12,162 nucleotides of DNA from Ignavibacteriales bacterium (GTDB lineage: Bacteria > Bacteroidota > Ignavibacteria > Ignavibacteriales > Ignavibacteriaceae), in contig DAIEML010000050.1 of assembly GCA_027349615.1 (NCBI GenBank), positions 1 to 12,162 of the forward strand, written 5' to 3'. The stretch's first letter is position 1, and each line of letters starts with the position of its first letter. The notes under the pieces were generated by a model, which was not told where the DNA came from, made no database searches, and worked only from the letters and a program-made list of their open reading frames with translations. Below, piece after piece: positions 7,391 through 12,162 of this stretch. Both the position numbers and the translations under genes were made by a program.

Positions 7391-8425
7391 CTATGACATT
7401 AAACTCGAATCAAAGTTATGAATTAGTTTTTCTGTTTCACTTTCGTTTTTCTGAAGCCACCAAAGAGTCATTTCTTTTGGAAGGCAATACCAAGCATCTT
7501 TAATCTCACTCAAATAAGTCAATAGTTCATCATAAAGTTTCAAGTTTTCATTTTCAATTAAATAATCTGGATGAGTAAGTGTTAAAATCATTCCATTATA
7601 TTTTAGCAGCCAATCAATTTTCTTTTTCCAAATCTCAATGTTCTTCACTTTAAGCTCATAGAATAATGTGTGGTCTTGTGGAATTGTATATGGAAGTTCA
7701 ACAAATTTCCCGGCAATGAAAGGCCAAATGTATCCAACGCCGCCGGGGAACGGCTGATAAGGGTCATAATCAAATGTAGATAGGTCATAATCAATTTCTA
7801 ATTCCTGCTGCCACTGTAAGTTTCTATGCATCATTGGGGAGCGGAATCCAACTGCATTATATTTTTTTAGAGCTTCGTTAATTTTTAAAACTCGTTTATG
7901 AAATTCATTGTATGATGAATAGAGTTTTCCATCATGGTTGTATCCGTGAATTCCAATTTCATTTTTTGATTCATGAATGAAATTAATTATGCCTTCATCA
8001 ATTTTATATTTGTAAGGAACGATATTCCAAGATGAATAAAATCCATATTTTTGTTCCACTTCAATTATTTTCGGAACTGACTTCAAACCGATTTCATCTT
8101 CAACATCATGTGTTAAAACTACAGCAGTTCGTTTGCCAAAAGGATAAAATTTTTCAATCGATTCCATCACATTTGGTATTGACGAAATGAATCTAATAAA
8201 CTCTTCATTAATAAAATATTTTCTGCAATTAATTGATGAGCATAATTGATGCTGAATTTTTTGTCTCAACTTTAATGGAATTATTGGCCTAATTAAATTG
8301 TAATAAAATTTTTGTTTTGCACTGAATCTAATATTTATGTTTTTATCTGTAAGAAATTTCTCGATCGAGAAATAATTCTCAATATCTTTAATATCTATTC
8401 TAGTAAATGGCGATAAATAAATCAT
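7391..8425 (-). CDS. polysaccharide deacetylase, NodB/CE4 homology domain
   Basis: 344 residues. The NodB-like core begins near residue 100 and shows THDVED (105-110) with Asp107, the metal-site HGYNH (160-164; His160 and His164), FRSPMMH (194-200) with the substrate-binding arginine, and a late LTHPD (283-287) with the catalytic His285. These are the CE4 motifs in the variant form (THDVE instead of TFDDG) seen in deacetylases of polysaccharide loci. It would remove N- or O-acetyl groups from sugars using a divalent metal. Residues 1-95 are an N-terminal extension without a clear signal peptide, so it is predicted to be cytoplasmic or peripheral. It follows the FemAB-like gene after a 125-bp gap that may hold an internal promoter, and it is only 12 bp upstream of the SGNH-like gene. 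The stop is TAG at 7391-7393. Substrate not identifiable from sequence. Confidence 0.9.
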   Translation of the reverse strand: MIYLSPFTRIDIKDIENYFSIEKFLTDKNINIRFSAKQKFYYNLIRPIIPLKLRQKIQHQLCSSINCRKYFINEEFIRFISSIPNVMESIEKFYPFGKRTAVVLTHDVEDEIGLKSVPKIIEVEQKYGFYSSWNIVPYKYKIDEGIINFIHESKNEIGIHGYNHDGKLYSSYNEFHKRVLKINEALKKYNAVGFRSPMMHRNLQWQQELEIDYDLSTFDYDPYQPFPGGVGYIWPFIAGKFVELPYTIPQDHTLFYELKVKNIEIWKKKIDWLLKYNGMILTLTHPDYLIENENLKLYDELLTYLSEIKDAWYCLPKEMTLWWLQKNESETEKLIHNFDSSLMS

Positions 8426-8509
8426 GGCAGCGTTTTGCCTTTCTTAAATTTCAAATCAAGCTAAATCAATAAAAGCTGTACGTAAATAATTAATATTTTC
8501 AAAGTTGAT

Positions 8510-8539
8510 TTATAAAATTTTTGGTGGGAATCTTTTCAA
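8510..8539 (-). promoter_or_regulatory. weak internal promoter candidate before the deacetylase gene
   Basis: The 125-bp gap 8426-8550 is one of only two gaps over 100 bp. On the minus strand it has TTGAAA (8534-8539), an 18-base spacer and TTATAA (8510-8515), about 85 bases before the ATG at 8425. The boxes are imperfect and AT-rich DNA gives many such matches. Nothing else is visible in the gap. Confidence 0.18.
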
Positions 8540-8550
8540 TATTCTCTGTT

Positions 8551-9552
8551 TTATTTTTTAGAAATACGGAGGTTATATAATTTTGCTCCTAAGAAATAAA
8601 TAGGTTTGTTAATAATATATCTATATCTTCCATATTCGACTAACTCACCATGAAATTTTTCCTTAAATTTTGCGGGACCATATTCTTGTCCTCTAATTGC
8701 ACCGCCTCCAAAGTCAAAAATTTCATAATTGTTTTTGCAGCCCCATTTAATCGAGTCCCAAGCCAACGCTTCATTCGGATAAAATTTATTATAATTTGGA
8801 TCTGATGCGGCGTACCAGTCATAAACAGTTCGATTATAATTTAATGTTATTCGTGCTGCAATTATTTTTGATTTGTAATCCAAAACAATTACTCTAATAA
8901 GATTCTTTGGTTTTAAAACATTATAAGCATTAATGAAAATTGATTCGTCTATAAAAGGAATATTTTTCCTTTGATATAGTTTCTTCAGTAATTCGATAAC
9001 AATATCTAATTCAATATGTGAAATCTCTTTTATAATAATTTCATTTTTTTCAGATCTTCGGATATGATTTCTTGTATAAGTGCCTAATGTATTCCAAATA
9101 TTTTCTTCCCCATTTTTCAAATCAATTAAGTAATTTTGATATGGTATGAAACTGAATTTTTTCATCAAATAATTTTCGGAATCTAAAGGAAACTTTTCGG
9201 AATTTCGGATTTCTATAAATACAGCTTCTTTCTTTGCTAGTTTTATTATTTCTTCAAAAATTAATTGAAGCCCTTCAACACCAATTTTATTTTTTAGATA
9301 AATTGGCGATGAATAAAGAATTATACGATTTGTAAATCTATTAGGTAATGGTGTTTTTATTTTTACAAGAATAGGAAATGCAGCTGCTGCTATTTCATTT
9401 TTTTCAAATGCAAACATCGGATTTACCTCAACTCCATCTGACTTGCTAAATACTTGATTCATTTCAGGAGAGGAAAAAATATTGCTTCTTTCATTTCGAA
9501 GTATGAAATCACGCCATTCATTGCTGTTGAAATCTAAATGTTCGATTCTCAT
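8551..9552 (-). CDS. FemAB/GNAT-type acyltransferase (peptidoglycan-bridge/BioF2-like fold)
   Basis: 333 residues from the ATG at 9550-9552. An upstream in-frame TTG (9559-9561) would add three residues, but it is a poorer start. FemAB-type proteins use aminoacyl-tRNA, or in polysaccharide loci unknown acyl donors, to acylate amines on cell-wall or sugar precursors, by a double-GNAT fold. Diagnostic parts are TRNHIRRSEK (160-169) at the end of the first lobe and the second lobe with WYAASDPNYNKFYPNEALAW (246-265). It closes with YEIFDFGGG (276-284) and FKEKFHGELVEYGRY (296-310), the FDFGG...FK..F signature. No signal peptide or membrane helix is seen. It starts 16 bp after the glycosyltransferase gene. 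The product resembles FemAB-like proteins of exosortase-associated loci, though I cannot place it in that subfamily. It is a candidate for transferring the amidated acyl or an amino acid to a sugar amine exposed by the NodB deacetylase (inference). Confidence 0.87.
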   Translation of the reverse strand: MRIEHLDFNSNEWRDFILRNERSNIFSSPEMNQVFSKSDGVEVNPMFAFEKNEIAAAAFPILVKIKTPLPNRFTNRIILYSSPIYLKNKIGVEGLQLIFEEIIKLAKKEAVFIEIRNSEKFPLDSENYLMKKFSFIPYQNYLIDLKNGEENIWNTLGTYTRNHIRRSEKNEIIIKEISHIELDIVIELLKKLYQRKNIPFIDESIFINAYNVLKPKNLIRVIVLDYKSKIIAARITLNYNRTVYDWYAASDPNYNKFYPNEALAWDSIKWGCKNNYEIFDFGGGAIRGQEYGPAKFKEKFHGELVEYGRYRYIINKPIYFLGAKLYNLRISKK

Positions 9553-9568
9553 TTTTATCAACTTTAAC

Positions 9569-10735
9569 TTAGTTCATATTAATTATTTTCAAATATTTAT
9601 CTGCCTGAATATCCCAAGGAAACGAATCTAAAAATTTTTTGCTTTTTTCTTTTATTTGATCACGATAGAATTTATCCGACATTTTCACAATCGTATTTGC
9701 AAGATCGCAAACATCATCTGGATTAAAATATGCAACCATTTCATCATCAAAATATCTTTGTATAACTTTTAATCGCGGTGCAATTGAAGGTATTCCAATT
9801 GCAGTATATTCCATAAGCTTAACCGGAAGCATACAATATTCAGAAAGAATACTTCTTCGATTTGCTATTAAACCAACGTCATAATTTTCTAATTCTTTTT
9901 GAAGCTCTTCAACCGGAAGTGATTCTTTAAAAATGATTAAATTATTTAGAATATTTTTTCTCCGGCATAATTCAATCAATTCATTTTTTTGTTCGCCAAT
10001 TGCTCCAATAATTGTAAAAGTAATATTGATTTCATTACTTGCTTTTTCAATTGCTTCTATTGCTAAATCTAAACCAAGCCGATAACTTGCTGTACCGTGA
10101 TAAACAAATTTCAAGTGTGAATTTGAAGGCAAATAATTCCTTTTATAAAATTTCTTTTTATCTGGGAGATTTAGAAAGACAAAAAAGTTTTCTTTTTTTA
10201 TTCCATTCATTTCTAAAAATTCTTTTTGCGAATGGTCAGAGCAAAAGAGATAATCACAAATACCTACAGATATTTTTGATTGAATCTTTGTCAGTTTAAA
10301 TAGGATTGACTTTGAATTGGAATTAAACTTTGCGATTAAAGCAGCAATCATAATATCATGCATATCCAGAATTATTTTTGCACCAATAATTTTTGGAATC
10401 AATGCACAAAAGACTAAGAAATCAGGTTGATTATTTACATGAATACATTTATAACGTCTTTGGAAATATTTTATAGTTACCAATACGGTGGCTTTGAAAT
10501 AGAAAAGTAAGTAATTAATTAAATATAAAATTTTACTATGTCCTTGATATTTCTTTTGAACAAAATAGATATTCAATCTTTTTTGATTAGCTAAAAGTTT
10601 CTTTGAAAATTTATCTTCAAGACAAATGACATCAACAGAAAAATTATTTTCTAAGAGGATGTTTACGTAACCTTTAATTCTAGCATCATCATAATATTGA
10701 GCATAGGCTAGCATCAATATGCGTTTGGTATTCAT
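9569..10735 (-). CDS. GT4-type glycosyltransferase (GT-B fold)
   Basis: 388 residues. The N-terminal lobe opens with RILMLAYAQYYDDARIKGYV (5-24), the usual start of GT-B enzymes with a donor-independent Rossmann fold, followed by a basic/hydrophobic patch (about 65-95) that could contact the membrane. The linker and C-lobe start at about 205 with FVYHGTASYRLGLDLAIEA (210-228). The donor-site region is SEYCMLPVKLMEY (298-310) and AIGIPSIAP (312-320), where KLMEY carries the conserved glutamate (Glu309). The C-terminal helix FPWDIQADKY returns to the N-lobe. It transfers a sugar from an activated donor to a lipid-linked glycan at the cytoplasmic face. Donor and acceptor cannot be read from the sequence. 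It begins 27 bp after the CapK-like gene and ends 16 bp before the FemAB-like gene. The leader is A/T-rich without a Shine-Dalgarno. It is the only glycosyltransferase in the window. Confidence 0.9.
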   Translation of the reverse strand: MNTKRILMLAYAQYYDDARIKGYVNILLENNFSVDVICLEDKFSKKLLANQKRLNIYFVQKKYQGHSKILYLINYLLFYFKATVLVTIKYFQRRYKCIHVNNQPDFLVFCALIPKIIGAKIILDMHDIMIAALIAKFNSNSKSILFKLTKIQSKISVGICDYLFCSDHSQKEFLEMNGIKKENFFVFLNLPDKKKFYKRNYLPSNSHLKFVYHGTASYRLGLDLAIEAIEKASNEINITFTIIGAIGEQKNELIELCRRKNILNNLIIFKESLPVEELQKELENYDVGLIANRRSILSEYCMLPVKLMEYTAIGIPSIAPRLKVIQRYFDDEMVAYFNPDDVCDLANTIVKMSDKFYRDQIKEKSKKFLDSFPWDIQADKYLKIINMN

Positions 10736-10762
10736 AATTTTTAGATAATTTACTTGATGAGA

Positions 10763-12162
10763 TTATTTATTTACTTCCAAAGAATTTTCAAATTCTCTTG
10801 AAATTAATTTGTATTTTCCCATATCAGTCATAGGAATGTCATCAACAATTTGAGTATCAATTTTTATAAGATTATCAGTTCCCAAACTTATTTCTTTTTT
10901 AATTTGGTTCACTTCTTTTATTGTTGGCTTCCTATTCACCATGCACTGAAAAATTAATTCATCATAATTTTTTTGAATTACATGATATCTATACAACCAA
11001 TTAGCTTTATAAATTGAGTTTAGATGATTGAAAAATGCACCGTGAATATGTCTACCATTTTTTAGAATAATAAAATCTCTGCTTCTACCTCCTAAGTTTG
11101 TTAATTTTTGTAAACCTCTGCCACATTTGCAATGGTTATAACTCAAGGCTGCAATATCCCCGTTATCATACCTAATTATTGGGAAACAATTACTATTCAA
11201 GCTTGTAACAATAACTTTCCCTTGTATATTGTCGTTTAAGTTGTTTCCAAATTCATCAGTAATTTCCACATAGCTATTTAGCATTCCATAATGATAACCT
11301 GCGTGCTCAGTACATTCATAGGATATTAATCCGCTTTCCGGATTTCCGTATATATCAATAATTTTTGTATCAATTACATCTTCTATTAATTTTCTCTGTG
11401 CTGGATAAAGCATATCTGAAGATGAAAATAAACCTTTAACAAAATTGAATTCCAGCTTTTCATCTTTAATAGTTTTCGCAAAATCATATAATGCTGAAGC
11501 ATAACCATAGATATATTTAATTTTTTTGGTTTGAAGCAGTTTTAGATATTCTAAAAAAAATTCTTTGTTAAGATGATACGAAGGAAGTTGAGTACAATTT
11601 TGCAAATAAGAATAAGTATGGTTGATAAATCCTACTGAACCAGGCATTAATGACCCGCCGGAAAATGCAGCATATTTATCTCCCATATTATAACCTGCCT
11701 GATGCCAAGCTGCATAATTTAAAGCACGCAAATAAGAATGCGATAAACTTGATTGAAAAATCTCAAAAGGTTCACCAGTAGAACCTGATGTTCTATTTTT
11801 TCGAGGTTTATAGTTTCTAAAATCTATGGATTTTAAATCGTTAAAATTTTTTTTAATATCTTGTTTAGATTGAATTGGAATCACATTAATGTCTGTAAAA
11901 TCCTGCATCTTATTTGGATTGAAACCAATTTTATCAAATAATTTTTTATAATATTTCTCGATCACAATTCTGTCCTCTTTGCTTTCTTTTAATTTTTTAA
12001 TGGTATTATAACCCATATCAATATATCTTTTAGCAAGTACCTCTCCTATACCATATACTTCTTTAAGTTCTTCTATTGATTTTAATTTTTCTAATTCACC
12101 TTTTTCAATTGTTACTTCCTCTAATTTACCAGTTTTGATAATTTCATCTACTCTTTTTTTTA
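10763..12162 (-). CDS. CapK/PaaK-like AMP-forming ligase fused in frame behind a Pol X-like HhH segment, 5' end outside window
   Basis: The frame is open to the right edge: 48 codons precede the ATG at 12014-12016 and 417 residues follow it. Counting from that ATG, the adenylation domain runs from about residue 18 to the end. It has YYKKLFDKIGFNP (22-34), the phosphate loop RTSGSTGEPFE (75-85), SSSDML (198-203), IYGNPESG (222-229), RYDNGDIA (282-289) and a CKCGRGL cysteine pair (296-302). These are features of phenylacetate-CoA ligase relatives in capsule/exopolysaccharide loci (CapK). Such proteins adenylate an unknown carboxylate. The usual opening of about 50-70 residues, with an LQ..L...L..A...VPYY pattern, is missing; it is replaced by a helix-hairpin-helix segment typical of family X DNA polymerases. 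It may therefore be a chimera, a natural fusion, or an assembly join. Expected next in the operon is the glycosyltransferase, 27 bp downstream. Confidence 0.85.
   Translation of the reverse strand, partial: KKRVDEIIKTGKLEEVTIEKGELEKLKSIEELKEVYGIGEVLAKRYIDMGYNTIKKLKESKEDRIVIEKYYKKLFDKIGFNPNKMQDFTDINVIPIQSKQDIKKNFNDLKSIDFRNYKPRKNRTSGSTGEPFEIFQSSLSHSYLRALNYAAWHQAGYNMGDKYAAFSGGSLMPGSVGFINHTYSYLQNCTQLPSYHLNKEFFLEYLKLLQTKKIKYIYGYASALYDFAKTIKDEKLEFNFVKGLFSSSDMLYPAQRKLIEDVIDTKIIDIYGNPESGLISYECTEHAGYHYGMLNSYVEITDEFGNNLNDNIQGKVIVTSLNSNCFPIIRYDNGDIAALSYNHCKCGRGLQKLTNLGGRSRDFIILKNGRHIHGAFFNHLNSIYKANWLYRYHVIQKNYDELIFQCMVNRKPTIKEVNQIKKEISLGTDNLIKIDTQIVDDIPMTDMGKYKLISREFENSLEVNK
11975..12162 (-). other. segment coding for a family X DNA polymerase-like helix-hairpin-helix region
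   Basis: Read in the frame of the CapK-like gene, this segment gives VDEIIKTGKL near its start, then a linker, then IEELKEVYGIGEVLAKRYID followed by MGYNTIKKLKES. This matches the layout of the Pol beta 8-kDa/fingers region: an HhH helix ending in ..TGKL, then ..LT.V.GIG..AA.K..D.GI.TL.DL. The hairpin GIG is intact. Its left limit, near residue 14 of the ATG-started frame, is a guess, since the join to ligase sequence lies somewhere in residues 11-22. No other part of a polymerase is visible, because the window ends. Confidence 0.7.

Noticed and set aside
8426..8439. GGCA...TGCC inverted repeat touching the deacetylase start codon
   Set aside because: Only a four-base stem; expected by chance, although it could slightly mask the start.
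8640..8822. Second minus-strand frame of 60 codons inside the FemAB-like gene
   Set aside because: It is out of frame within a gene whose own frame carries the FDFGG...FK signature; no independent evidence.
9553..9561. TTG at 9559-9561 as start of the FemAB-like gene
   Set aside because: It adds only three residues and has no better ribosome site than the ATG at 9550-9552.
10039..10299. Plus-strand open frame of 86 codons
   Set aside because: It is antisense to the glycosyltransferase gene, with no recognisable motif or ribosome site.

Overview
This is an AT-rich window in which every supportable gene lies on the minus strand, so transcription runs from right to left. The genes form a nearly contiguous cell-surface polysaccharide (or O-antigen-like) biosynthesis cluster. 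No rRNA, tRNA, CRISPR array, transposase or integrase is visible. Base composition, many start codons without a Shine-Dalgarno sequence, and the protein flavour suggest a Bacteroidota/Ignavibacteriota-type organism. This is an inference without a marker gene; a few starts do carry good Shine-Dalgarno sequences.

In transcription order the genes are: (1) a CapK/PaaK-like AMP-forming ligase (10763-12162, 5' end outside the window); (2) a GT4-type glycosyltransferase; (3) a FemAB/GNAT-type transferase; (4) a NodB-type polysaccharide deacetylase; (5) a membrane-anchored SGNH-like protein; (6) a left-handed beta-helix acyltransferase; (7) an acyl carrier protein; (8) a glutamine-dependent AsnB-type amidotransferase; (9) an AMP-forming acyl-CoA/acyl-ACP ligase; (10) a NAD-synthetase-family enzyme; and (11), after a 149-bp gap, the first 249 residues of a GINT1-N-like beta-propeller protein that runs off the left edge.

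The set resembles the accessory genes of exosortase A (XrtA/EpsH)-associated exopolysaccharide loci, which typically carry an acyl-CoA ligase, ACP, amidotransferase, FemAB-like protein and NodB deacetylase. No exosortase, PEP-CTERM protein, Wzx/Wzy or initiating glycosyltransferase is in the window. My working model is that the ligase loads a carboxylic acid onto the ACP, the AsnB-like and/or NadE-like enzyme converts a carboxylate to an amide, and a transferase places the group on a sugar that the glycosyltransferase and deacetylase help build. This is inference.

The strangest feature is at the right edge. The reading frame of the CapK-like ligase stays open to the window end, and the 48 codons upstream of its first ATG, plus about 14 after it, encode what looks like the helix-hairpin-helix part of a family X DNA polymerase. 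The usual CapK N-terminus is absent. This is either a natural gene fusion or recombination scar, or a chimeric contig end.
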